NCBI RefSeq assembly: GCF_000327385.1
Contig: NW_008709945.1
Coordinates: 1,050,459 to 1,114,458, forward strand
DNA: 64,000 nt
Direction: 5' to 3'
From: Lottia gigantea
Lineage: Eukaryota > Mollusca > Gastropoda > Lottiidae
The notes beneath the pieces are model-generated. The model had not been told where the DNA came from and did no database searches. It saw only the letters and a program-made list of their open reading frames with translations. Every line of letters begins with the position of its first letter. Within the stretch, counting starts at the first letter, position 1. A program made the position numbers and the translations under genes. Of this stretch, positions 11,226 to 22,198 are shown in pieces.

Positions 11226-11434
11226 TCAACACTAGTAACAGACCGGTACAGGAGCGATTTCAGTTTTTTCTGGTTGATGTCCTGAACTTTCCAATGGAAA
11301 GCCTTACGGTTATCACTTTTGCAATTTCAGTCCTGGTAATCATAACAACTTCCGGTTTAATAAATCCAAATTGCGTTGTTCACATAAGTGGAACTCTGCG
11401 CGGATATATCATCAGCATACCTACAACAGCGTAA
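11226..11434 (+). CDS. Possible membrane-protein exon, unrecognised
   Basis: A strong acceptor (aattcttgtttttag, ending 11225) is followed by a 69-codon open frame entered in phase 1 and ending at a TAA at 11432-11434. It is about 43% G+C, well above the flanks. The segment S-L-T-V-I-T-F-A-I-S-V-L-V-I-I-T-T-S-G-L would form one transmembrane helix. A donor-like 'CAGTCCTG/GTAATC' lies inside, so it could be internal or terminal. I do not recognise a family, and no partner exon is certain. Confidence 0.22.
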
Positions 11435-12536
11435 ACTACGACCATAACTAACAACTTTTGAATTTCCTGGGCACTCATGACGACAGTGCTCTTACACCAA
11501 ATTGAAACACATACAATATAACAATATAATGAATGGAAATGTGTGATTTCCAATCTAAACTGATCAAGTGTTACAGATTTGGGGTTAATTACTTCCTTGT
11601 ATAGTTGTATGCATCAAGTAAATTACAATAGACAATGCGAACGTCGTGGACGAAACCGGAAGTTGTTCTGATGCTCAAGATTGAAATGCAAAAGCCTTAA
11701 CCAATCATTTAGCAAATTTTTCTTGGTCTCATCAACCAAATTCAAAGGAAAATTTTCCATAGAGTAGAACTTCAGTTCATTATCTGGTATATTTTCAAAG
11801 TAAGACTAATGATAAAAGCGTTGAAAATCCCAACCGCCCTGTAAATAATTCCAGGTTGCCTTTCAGTAAAAGTCAATGTTACCGTTTTCATTGATAATTA
11901 CGATATTAATAAAGTTGATTGATATATTCTCCTGCTTTTTACCTCGGCCATACTTGATCATTTGTTGATAATCACTTGATCGATATATCCTTTCAGTGCT
12001 TTATAGATGATTAGTTGAATCGGTCACATCAAAAGACGAGTTTCTTTATTCCGATTTCAAGACAAAAAATGTCGTCACTGACGTTTTTCATTCTCTTCAG
12101 TTGAATGTAACATGATTTTTCCAGATGGTTAACGATTTTCTACCTTTCCTCACCTTCTGTCTATCGCGTTTAACATTCACGGATTAGCCACCTTTTTATT
12201 CTGATTTAAAAAGTGTTCATTCGTTCAATAGCCAAGAAATCAATACCTTAATCTTCATTGATGAACTTTTAGATTTATTCATAAAATTTCTATTAAAATG
12301 AAACGGTTCGAAGTTAGCCATTACGAAGAACGAAACGTTTGGGTATTGTTAATCAAAGGCTTTCTCACTGTTCAAATCCATTTGATTTATTTTTATAGAA
12401 TAAATTCGTTTAATTTAAAATTCATTCAAATAGTATTCCAATTGATTAGTTAAGGTAAAAAATGGAATTTTGGGACTACGAATTTCGTAACTGCCAACAT
12501 AAAATTTCATGTCAACTATTCATATTTGTAATCTTC
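11435..12536. other. AT-rich DNA, nothing assigned
   Basis: No convincing exon, array or inverted repeat was seen. Confidence 0.4.
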
Positions 12537-12813
12537 TTTGCTGTATTTGTTACCTCCGGGAAGTGGGAAGTTTCCTTCTAGGAAGTACCACTTGATTCTA
12601 TTCGGGACACATTTGAAAATTAGTACAGACGCAGGTACTCTAGAGAGAAATATACTTTATTTGCAACATTAATACGTCATATGACGTCATATGTCGTGAA
12701 TTCGAAATAAATTTAGCTACGACTTCCGAGAAAAATTTGAAGTAACGAATGCAACATACCATCTCGGAAGTCGTATTTCCCATATTTCCCTGAGGTAACA
12801 AATACAGCATAAA
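12537..12813. repeat. Nested foldback element
   Basis: Outer arms are 12537-12568 (tttgctgtatttgttacctc...) and 12778-12813 (its inverse, ...gaggtaacaaatacagca). Inner arms are 12720-12730 (cgacttccgag) and 12763-12773 (ctcggaagtcg). Near 12668-12692 lies a symmetric tandem of TGACGT-type sites (tacgtcatatgacgtcatat). The inner and outer palindromes share one axis region, so the whole could fold into a two-tier hairpin. No coding capacity. It is probably a non-autonomous foldback or MITE-like element. Confidence 0.6.
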
Positions 12814-13540
12814 AACGCAAACTGGTAAATATATTCTCCGTAAAAACGAACCGCACACGCTATTATGGATGCATTTTCAAGAGACAGCTTTCAAACAAGG
12901 CTAACAGGCGCTTATATTTTAAAAAAGAAGTTCATCAGTAAAATAAGACGTAAAACTTCAATTTATTTCAATTTTCAAAAATACAAAAATAGTTTTTCTG
13001 TACGGACTGACATTGAAATTCGGTCTGACTTCATCAATAAGTAATAAATTCATTACATTATGAGAAATTAATGAATGTTCAAGGGCGGTCTGTCACAGTG
13101 TCTCCTTCTGTGTCCATATTCCTTTCTTTATTGTGTATTTAATTCGTTGAAGCGAAAGTTAATTCTTTAGGGCAGTCAAGTGGTCGCTCATAAACATTCA
13201 TTCAAGCCTGAAACCACAAGTTTGAAGAAAAAAGTTTTGTGTCTTTTAGGGTGTGATGTTTCTCAGGGAAATATTATGTGATTCATAACTTTCTTGGTGG
13301 TAATTTTCAATTCAAATCAAGAAATTCGCAACAATTACCCATATGAATAAATCCTTGCATGTAATTTATAGAAACTGTTAAGAGATAATGAAATTCCTGC
13401 TACCAAAATCTTCTTTTTGGTTGAACATGGACCAATATACATTGCTTTATTGGTTTATATCCAGATCAATAATGGGCTATTGTTAACTTCAATTGGATTT
13501 CTTTAAAATAACTGTTTATCGTTCATATCAATATAACTCG
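12814..13540. other. AT-rich DNA, nothing assigned
   Basis: No feature that I can support. Confidence 0.4.
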
Positions 13541-13670
13541 CGCCATTGTTGTCGATTACCGGAAGTAGCGAATGTCGCACTACAGGAAGTTGTCTGCTTA
13601 GAATGGAATGCTAAAACCGGAAGTTCTAAGCGGTGATACAAAGATGGCGTGGCTGTCATTGAGTGCGTGA
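13541..13670 (+). promoter_or_regulatory. Promoter-like island with three ETS sites and a YY1-like start
   Basis: It contains 'taccggaagtag' near 13557, 'acaggaagttg' near 13582 and 'aaccggaagttc' near 13615, all same-strand ETS motifs. 'caaagatggcgtgg' near 13640 follows, a YY1-like element overlapping an ATG at 13644. The ATG opens only eight codons (M-A-W-L-S-L-S-A, stop), though GTGCGT or GTGAAA could serve as a donor. The arrangement is typical of a housekeeping-type promoter with a short first exon. No downstream exon was identified. Confidence 0.4.
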
Positions 13671-16393
13671 AAATTCAAGGGGAATATTAGTGAATATAGA
13701 ACAAATTAGGGCGACGCCATCAAATTAACAAAGAATACGACGGATTCATTTTCACGAAAGTAAATAACCAAGATCGAATGTTCAAGCAAAGCGTGAAATT
13801 ACATACAATAACATTGATACAATGCGTTTTTATAGACTTTTTCAGTCTTGAAAATATTAAAACCAATACGTGATTGGCTCAATAGAGTGTGATAAGGTAA
13901 ATATCAATAGATATTTCAATGTGATTGTTTATATACAGTCAATATGTCTCGAAGGTCCTTACTAATCCACAGGAAATATTCCAGACTTTCAGTTGTAGAA
14001 ATGTGGATGTATAATCCAATGAACAATGAGATTAGCGAAAACTGACATGTATTTTTTTCTGATTCCCTGTGTACCCCTATTCCATACAGGAAGGCTTCGA
14101 GCTTCCACTTGATTTACACCATGGGGGTTCCGTCGATATCAACACAGATTTGAATGGCTGGATCAATTGTATCGGTTCCATGTTCTTTTCAAAATATTCA
14201 CTTTTAATGATTTTCCACCGATCTGATTTAAGAAATTCGATATTTGATTTAATTTTAATTCAATTATTGTCTTGTTTTTCTCGTCCTAATCTGTCTTGTG
14301 GCAAGTTGTTGTAGTTTCAGTTTTGTGGGTTTTTAGGGGTGGGGAAAGGCTTCTGCGGGTGTTTGTGGGGTCTGCGTCTGATAGCATAAAACTGCCGTAA
14401 GCGTTCAATCACTAAGAAATAACGGACGAACACGTGGATTCTATCTTATCAAAATAAGCGAACAAACAAGCGCAGCTGAATGAAGGAATTTAGAAAAATA
14501 ACTTTTTTACCATTAACACTAGTCATTGAATTTTTTAAAGATAAAATTAAACTTCTAATTTTCATATACAAATAAAGATGTAGAAGAGCTATCAAATAGC
14601 TGTCGACACTCGCCCACCTAATCATCCAATAACAGTCGATCAGCTCTGTACCTTGTACTGCTCGAAACGGAGACGATAACGTCAGACTTTGATTTTGAGT
14701 GAACGTGTGTATGCATGGCACACCTCGTGAGAATCTGATCAAACCGAGGGTTAGATTGACAGTAGTATTGATGATGATAAGTATATGCGGTAAACCAATC
14801 TATCTCTGAAACACCTGATATCCCCTGCGATAGATACCTGAGCAGCCAACCACTCAAAAGTCTCGTTACAACAAGGAAAGGAAATACGTATACTCGGTGT
14901 GAAACAAACACTGTTATTGGTAAAATTATGTAAATGAGACAACTGATCGGGTTGTAGGTCATATTGGATTTTGTTTATTTAATTACTGAATATTTTATTT
15001 AATGTTCAAAATGTCAGCCAATTGACCCTCTTTTATTTATTTTTATATTTTGGTAAACAATACTACTGGCAATTGAAAACTAACTTTGATTTACTTTTAG
15101 AAATCTCTTAGATATGATATTTTCATTGAATAAATAAAACAATACTAACGATCCGAACCACAAAACAAAAGCCTGAATCCAAAATAACGTATTAACGAAA
15201 CATCAGTAACAGTTAAAAAACCTATATTTATTTACTACGAGCAAGTTCGTATTTGAAATGGTATAAGTGAACCCAACAGACACCCTTTTCTGAGTTTTGA
15301 TGATACAATATAACCCGGTTCAAACTATTCTTGAAATTGCTATCCCTGGCTTTGGTACTATTAGTGAATAACTTTGTTTTCGTTTTTGAAAAGAGGCAGA
15401 TCTTTGTGGAAAACCTTAACACCTGGTATTTGTTTTGAAGCATTCTGTCGCACTGCCTCAATCTTTCAAAAAAAGGGAAAGTCGTGATTCTATATTTCAA
15501 TATAAAGTGTCTTTCAATTGACAAAATAAAGATTTCTGACAACACTGAATACAAATTTTTTTCTAATATTCACTGATATCTGTTTTTTCTACTTTTTGTT
15601 ATTCTTTTCTTCATTTTCTCCAATATATAACTATTCAATGTAATCTCGGTTTAACCTTTGACCTATGGTGTGCCAAAATAACACGTAAGAGTCGATCGGA
15701 ATATTTGTGAATAGTTAATTTGAATACAAGGATTATGGGTTGTTTCATATTATCTGCTACAATGATTTCTGACAAATCGTAAAATACGTGAAAACAGTGG
15801 ATTAACCCCTGCTAGTAAATTATAAAGTAGTCAATTGGGGATTAAAGCGTTAATGCCTATCTAAATACCAGTATACGACAAGAACGAATTATGATATACA
15901 GACAAGACAGTCCTTAGTCTATTGTCAATCCGTTGAAAAGTTAATAACATTGATATTTACTTGAAGTTTCTATACGTGTGGCACTAGGAAATTCAAATAA
16001 AAGTCCTCGTTGGCATTGATATTTCTTTCTTTAATTACTAATATTCTAATATCGCTTTTAGTTTCATTATTTATAACCGAGTATTTATATGTTAAAAAAT
16101 TTTGAGACTGATGAAGAAGAAAATATTATTCAAATTTTACAAAAATATTCATACTTCTTGTAAATTGATTCATACATTTCACGCATTTTGAATTTGTTTA
16201 AACATTTTCTAGAAAATACCTTTATTTCCCTTATAAATATACCTATATTTTGTAAAATATTTATACACACTTGTACATATTGTATGCTTTTGTATATATT
16301 ATACACATAAATTTATATTCCATATTGGTTAAAGTTTGTATTCGAATAAATTTATAGATAAAAAATTGTATTCATACTCTAATAAATTATTTT
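13671..16393. other. AT-rich DNA, nothing assigned
   Basis: Minus-strand open frames at 14449-14962 and 15228-15554 overlap one another in different frames. They have no splice signals or known domains, and I treat them as chance. Confidence 0.35.
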
Positions 16394-16812
16394 CACTGTT
16401 AAAATAGTGCTTGATATATCAATTGTAGAGTGATATAGATATACCACTGTTAAAATAGTGCTCAATACATGAATAATTGTAGAGCGATATATAGAAATAC
16501 CACTGTTAAAATATAGTGCTCATTACATTAATAATTGTAGAGTGATGTAGAAATACTACTGTTAAAATATAGTGCTCATTACATCAATAATTGTAGAGTG
16601 ATGTAGAAATACCACTGTTAAAATATAGTGCTCATTACCTCAATTATAGAGCGATATAGATATATCACTGTTGAAATATAGTGCTCATTACATCAATTGT
16701 AGAGCGATAAAGAAATACCACTGTTGAAATATAGTGCTCAATACATCAATTGTAGAGCGATATAGAAATACCACTGTTAAAATAGCGCTCAATATATCAG
16801 TTGTAGAGCGAT
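16394..16812. repeat. Tandem array, eight ~50-56-bp units with internal dyads
   Basis: About eight units are spaced 50-56 bp, each beginning near 'cactgttaaaatatagtg' and continuing 'ctcattacatcaattgtag' and 'agcgatatagaaatac'. Within each unit CACT pairs with AGTG across the AT loop, and a second GCTC/GAGC dyad flanks 'attgta'. Units differ by a few substitutions and small indels. It is a minisatellite by size, and the role of the dyads is unknown. Confidence 0.85.
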
Positions 16813-17182
16813 AAAATCTATTCAAATATTCAAGAATGATAATATTTTTATAAGATATATATTAAGGTTTATATTAAAATATATGTATAAGAAAGTATTC
16901 AACTATTACAGAATGATTATGATCTTTTTGTATATATGCAATATTGAATATAATCTTTCTAAATATTTCTATTTCATATTTCATAAAGTGACGATATAGG
17001 TAAATGTATGAATATTGTAACACTTTCTAGATTTGTGAATTGTGCAATTGTTATTGGCTTTAATTTATATTTGAATAATTTTACAATAGATATTCCTGAC
17101 GTCTATAAACCCTGAATTTTGTGTAATAATATCTGGGTTAATAACGCAGGAAATCCCTGAATTTTATAGTATCTTATATTTG
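16813..17182. other. Very AT-rich DNA, nothing assigned
   Basis: 'tatatattaag' type sequence with no gene. Confidence 0.4.
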
Positions 17183-17245
17183 AACCGTCTTTGCCCACAT
17201 GGTGTAGAAAAGTATGGCATAAAACTCCATTCATTTCATTTTCAT
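17183..17245 (+). repeat. SINE 3'-end fragment, opposite orientation
   Basis: 'cacatggtgtagaaaagtat', 'aaaactccattcatttcatt' and a short A/T tail match the reverse complement of the SINE 3' end at 10397. This is a 5'-truncated copy inserted on the + strand. Confidence 0.65.
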
Positions 17246-18389
17246 TTTTCAAATATTTGAAGCCAAAACGAAGTGAAAATAACAATTGATTTGGCATCGT
17301 GAATTGAAACCAAGCAGCGAAGTATTATTCATGCTATACTGAAATTAAGGACCTGTATGTGTTTTTATTGTGATATAAAATATATTCAGATCAAAAAACA
17401 AGTTGGAAACTTCAAACAGTTGAAGCCACAACGAAGTGAAATATGAATTAGGTTTTTTTATGGCATCGGCTATATAAACCAAGCATTTTAAATATCTTTC
17501 ATGCTGTACTAAGATTAAGTGTCAGGTTGTATCTTTTTAGTGTCATATTATGGACTAGCATTGGGAATATTTGTACATGCTATTCTGGAATTAAGAGCAT
17601 GTTGTGTTTTATGGTCATATGGGATATTTGGCGCTTCTTCACTTATTTACTTCTCTACGCACATTTTACATGCTTTAGTGGAATGAAAGGCCTGAATGTG
17701 TTTTTATTGAAATATGGAATAGGCCAATTAACCAATTCTGTTGGAATATCAGATAAGATGAAAATATCATAAAATATCGTGAAAATGAGAATGATTGAAA
17801 TAGTTACAATCTGTTCAGAGTTGATAAAGTCATTCTCGTTCGACCATCGTGGTGGTTGCATTCATCACGGGGATTATTCCTATGTCAATTGATTTTATAA
17901 TAATGTTGATTTACTCGCTCGCTAGCCTCACAAATATTTATCAATTTCTCAGAAATGGGGACATGGGAAATTGGAATGAAATGATGAGATACTGAGTAAT
18001 ATTCTGTTTGGTGTTACCATCTTGATCGAACACATAATCCTTATTTTTGCTCAACATTTCTTTAAACGTTTTTATTTAAATGGAGTACAGACGTCAGTTT
18101 TGTCTACCAGTAACGGCAGAAATCAAGAAGCCATAAACTGTTTGGAAATGGTGTATTTTCCACCTTTTTAATGTTTCAAATTAATATTGATGATCATTTA
18201 GATCGCTTCATATTCTTCTTGTTGATTAAAGAGCTTGTATTTTGTGATCCGTATCTTAATCATTTAGCCATTAAAAATGGTTGTGAAGATCTTACGGGGT
18301 AGTACCTTTGCTGTAGACGTTTATATTCTTCATCATATAATTGTAAGGCAGGGGAAATACAGAAAATTATTGATAAATATAAACAACAT

Positions 18390-18395
18390 TTTATT
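18390..18395 (-). terminator. Likely poly(A) signal of Otx (AATAAA)
   Basis: The minus strand reads AATAATAAAATG here, about 1.13 kb beyond the Otx stop. The interval has no other gene, so the 3' UTR would span 18.37-19.52 kb. A second AATAAA at 19487-19492, only 33 bases past the stop, could give a very short alternative 3' end. The choice is inferred. Confidence 0.45.
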
Positions 18396-19524
18396 ATTCA
18401 AACCAAAGTAACCAATTCACGTATGTATAGTCTGTTTCACATAAATAATTATATACGTCACAGATATACACCACGTGACCAGTCTATAAATAGAAATAAT
18501 AAACAAAAAAGGGAAAAATACTCAAGAGTTACAATGTTATCCAATACAAACAGTTAACAACCACACAGGACAAATAACATGTTGTTCATTTCAAATTATA
18601 CATATATTCTTGTATAGTATCAAATGCAACCAGTTAGTCAAAGAGCCTAAAAGAATTGACTTTTGCTTCATAACCAACAATGTCAAAATTTAAATCGCTG
18701 TTGATATCTTGTTGGTTGTCTTAAATTATTGAGTAATAAACATGCACGTAACAGTCACAAAATTATTTCATTTAAATATTTTTATATATCAATCAATAAT
18801 GCACGCGCATTTCGCAATACAAACATGGCGTGTTCAAGATGGAATGACAGTTATATTATGTCATGCATGTTCAATATGCCATGTTCATTTGACAGAAAAT
18901 CGGTAGTTATTATATCATTTGACGTTTCTGTTTGTCTTCCTGTATCACAGCCTTGTAAAATTACATTTCTATAGTTTGCTTCAACAAAGTGGTTCAATGT
19001 CACGTGGTACACAATAGTCCCGCATGTGAGACTTGAAGTCAGTGAGTATTTACAAAAAATTAAATAAAACATCGACTGGGTGATAAATATACAGTGAGCC
19101 GACTCAGTGGAATAGTCCTTCTCTCGTTCTCTACTACACTCAAATATTATTATGCATCCACATGGCCTAGCACTCTATGAGGTTGTTTTTAACCCGATTT
19201 TTGAGGCCGGCCAGCCCAATCCCTGATTGCACCTGAAGGTAGTTATGGTCTTCGTTCACATCTCACATGATTGTCCGAATGAATAAAACGTGAGTTGGTT
19301 TCAAATTGTTTTTGTCATATTGCAGGTGTTCATGGCAGTAGTCGGTCATAATCTCATAATTCGGACGTCATCAAAATGTCGTAATGCTGCTAATAAATAG
19401 AATAACCATATCCTCACTTGGTAAAACCATTCATTCGAACTCACAACACACGTCACAATGACGTCATTTCCTGATCCATTAAAATGTTTATTAATACCAT
19501 CGTGTGCTTATCATATTAAGTTTT

Positions 19525-20076
19525 TCAGAGAACTTGAAATTTTGGCCATGATGATTCTTTGTAGTCCAGACAGTCGTTACGTTGTAGACTTTGATTGGAG
19601 GAGATGGAACTGTAAGAACCGTACTGATTGGCTGTATTGGTATTGGCGGTCATACCATTGGACATTTGATTGTGGTTCATGACGGGGATCTGCATGGGTG
19701 CAAAGTAATCCATGTTACTGTAGTATGAGGAATGGTTGTAACCTTGGTTGTAGTTGTGACTCTGTCCGTTTGTTAAAGAGTAGCCAGATCTCTGCATACA
19801 GCTATTGGAGTTCATCAAGTCGTTCATTCCTGGAATGGAGGCTGGGTTCCAGATGGAGGATGTGTTCATACCGTTAGGTGGCGTTGTACTGACTACTGGG
19901 GGTTTGTAGCTGACTGGTGAAGGTGGGCTGGGTGGAGGACTGACTTTGACTTTCTTTGGGGAGGTTGGTGTTGGTGGATTAGGACTGCTGTTCTGTGAGC
20001 TGGGTTGCTGCTTATTTTTCTGTTCAACTGCTTTTTGTTGTTGTCGGCATTTAGCTCTTCGATTCTTAAACCAAAC
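19525..20076 (-). CDS. otx: Otx homeobox protein, final coding exon
   Basis: This exon encodes 183 residues. It opens with V-W-F-K-N-R-R-A-K-C-R-Q-Q-Q (homeodomain positions 47-60, with Lys at position 50 setting the bicoid-class TAATCC preference). A Gln/Lys-rich and then Pro/Ser/Thr-rich linker follows, including P-T-S-P-K-K-V-K-V. Next comes the Otx C-terminal block: S-I-W-N-P-A-S-I, then S-C-M-Q-R-S-G-Y, Tyr/Asn/Ser-rich sequence, and D-C-L-D-Y-K-E-S-S-W-P-K-F-Q-V-L with stop TGA at 19525-19527. The SIW.PASI, CMQRS and DCLDYK...KFQVL motifs are diagnostic of Otx in bilaterians. The acceptor is ctatttaag/GTTTGG. The intron falls between homeodomain residues 46 and 47, the usual paired-class site. 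The protein is a nuclear transcription factor of anterior patterning and head or neural development. Confidence 0.97.
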   Translation of the reverse strand, partial: VWFKNRRAKCRQQQKAVEQKNKQQPSSQNSSPNPPTPTSPKKVKVSPPPSPPSPVSYKPPVVSTTPPNGMNTSSIWNPASIPGMNDLMNSNSCMQRSGYSLTNGQSHNYNQGYNHSSYYSNMDYFAPMQIPVMNHNQMSNGMTANTNTANQYGSYSSISSNQSLQRNDCLDYKESSWPKFQVL

Positions 20077-22037
20077 CTTAAATAGAAGAAAGAAAGAGAA
20101 AATTAAAATATTGAATTTTACTCTGTTAATTCTTCAATCAATTCAACAGATGTGTATTATTTTATCTGCAGTGAAAAGCCATGTTTGCTCGAATATTACG
20201 TCAAAATGCTTGATTAAACATATTCTTCTGACACGATAAAGCCCGGATGTTAACCCTACTCCAATATAAAAGATTGTGTTCACGTAATACACTTCTAATG
20301 ATTACGTCATGTTTGCTAAGATTTTCAGGAAAAAGGACATATGACGTTGTAAATACTTTCGACAAATAATGTCAGTGGTGATAACTATTCGCTGGTCATT
20401 ATCGAGCAGTACCGGTCAATTCAACTTGAGAATGGTGTGGACAATATTTTAGAGATGATTCTATTCAGAATATTGTTAGTGTTAACGCCTTCTGTTCCCA
20501 AACAATCTTTTTACGGTGTTTGGATGCTGTTGCCTTAGGCGAAAACTTGGGGTTATATGGTGTTTTTTCAAATGAACAATTAATGAAAAGGCTGTTAAAT
20601 TCTTAAATCAATACACTTAATCTGTCAAGAGCTGTGTACTTTGGGCTTTTTGTGGCACAATATGTGTCATTTCTAGGGCCATTACCGCTCTCCACTTATG
20701 AAAGTGTAAAAGTTTGCGGTGAAATATAGAACGAATTGGATGTTAATTAAAGGTGTTAAAACTCTATTATTGCTTAATTAATTTGTTTAATACACCTGTA
20801 CTTTGTTTTACTAATAAAATTAATTACGACTCGTGCTGCAATTTTCATCCCTTCACTTTCTATTCTTTATCATCGCATTAAATTTAATAAAATTTTAAAG
20901 AATTGGAGAAGCATTTCACCATTGAATCTCATTTCATTAACAATATGTCAATTCCTCTTATTGAAAGTTAACAAATTTTCATTTTATTTCGAAGCCGACT
21001 TTTATCAAAGGAACCGAATTGTATAAAAGGTTCTTTTATTATTCAGAAATAAATTTTCTACAAGGTTCTGGCACTTGAATCTAAATTAGAATTTTTAAAA
21101 CTATTCAAAATTATTTTCTTTGTTATTTATACCGAAAGCATTTTGTATCATTGTTAACTTCATTAAAATTCATGATGTATTTGTTCCTAATTGATCAATG
21201 TACATTGCGGATTTGTTTAAAAATAATAAACTTCTTTGAAAATTAAAAAGATTCTAATTATGTTAGCCCTTCTTAAAGCCTTAAGCATAACAATTCTGAA
21301 GTGCTCTTAAGTCGATTCTATAAAAGTAATAGAAACATGCCGATTGAATAAAATTAATTGTAATGTAGCCGTGTTATTGCCACTGGGAATAATTCACAAA
21401 TAAAAGAACACCGACAAGATATGCTTCAATTTGTTTGAAAATGTTTCGTTTGTTATTTGTTATTTCAAGATACAGCTAAAAGACATACTTCAATTTTCCA
21501 AATACAAATTTTGACTTAGAATGTCTGCTACAATTTTTAAAATTCATTTGAGACATTTTTATAAACTTAAATATTCCTAATTGTCTTTAACAAAAGCGGG
21601 AATGTATCTTATTTTAAATGTATTTAGAAACATCGAATTCTTCCATGGAATTGGTTTCAAATGATGTTGCTTAGCAACTAAAGACTTATTTCTCTAATCC
21701 CTAATAAGCGGCTTATAGTTGTATATTTGGAGAGAAGACTGGCCGGGAAATAAGAAATCAAATATAGTTTAAAAATCAATATTCTAGTCAAATAGCTCCA
21801 AACAAAATATTGTGGATTTTTCTTACATTTTTGTTTACTATAAATATTGAATGTTGAAAAGTTTTGATATTGTCCTAATACATTAGTTCATAATATTCCC
21901 AAATACTTCTGGCAGATTTTAATCAAAACTTAATACACACGACAAAAAATATTTTGATTCCAATTTCGTGTCGCTAGAATGTAATTCCAATTTTTAATTC
22001 GGAAATTAAAAAAATTCATTAGAATTGTCTCCCTTAC
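20077..22037 (-). other. otx: Otx intron interrupting the homeobox
   Basis: This 1961-bp intron has a CAG/GTAAGG donor and a TTAAG acceptor and lies at the conserved homeodomain 46/47 position. It is very AT-rich, and I see no other gene or clear regulatory block in it. Confidence 0.9.
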
Positions 22038-22198
22038 CTGTACTCTTGATTCTGGAAGGTTGATTTTTAATGCAACTTCTTCTCTCATGAAAATATCAGG
22101 ATATCGTGTTTTCTGGAATAATGATTCTAATACATCAAGTTGAGCTCTGGTGAATGTGGTTCTTTCTCTTCGTTGTTTTCTTGGGTTATTTGTCATAC
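22038..22198 (-). CDS. otx: Otx homeobox protein, exon with homeodomain residues 1-46
   Basis: A 161-nt exon entered in phase 1 (completing a Gly codon) and left in phase 0. It encodes M-T-N-N-P-R-K and then homeodomain residues 1-46, [20 protein letters not shown] and on through P-E-S-R-V-Q. Helix 1, helix 2 and the start of helix 3 are intact, with the [19 protein letters not shown] block invariant in Otx. Ser18 and Gln21 (LESLFQKT) differ from the LEALFAKT form of vertebrates and match the form I associate with lophotrochozoans. Splice sites are tttttcag/GTATG and GTACAG/GTAAGG. No stop, frameshift or odd residue is seen. Confidence 0.97.

Noticed and set aside
14449-14962. Overlapping minus-strand frames of 63-114 codons
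   Set aside because: Several frames are open at once with no splice context. No frame looks better than another.
19458-19682. + strand frame of 74 codons
   Set aside because: Antisense shadow of the Otx C-terminal coding sequence.
19946-20239. Open + strand frame rich in Cys and Phe
   Set aside because: It is the antisense shadow of the last Otx exon (Gln/Pro codons read backwards).
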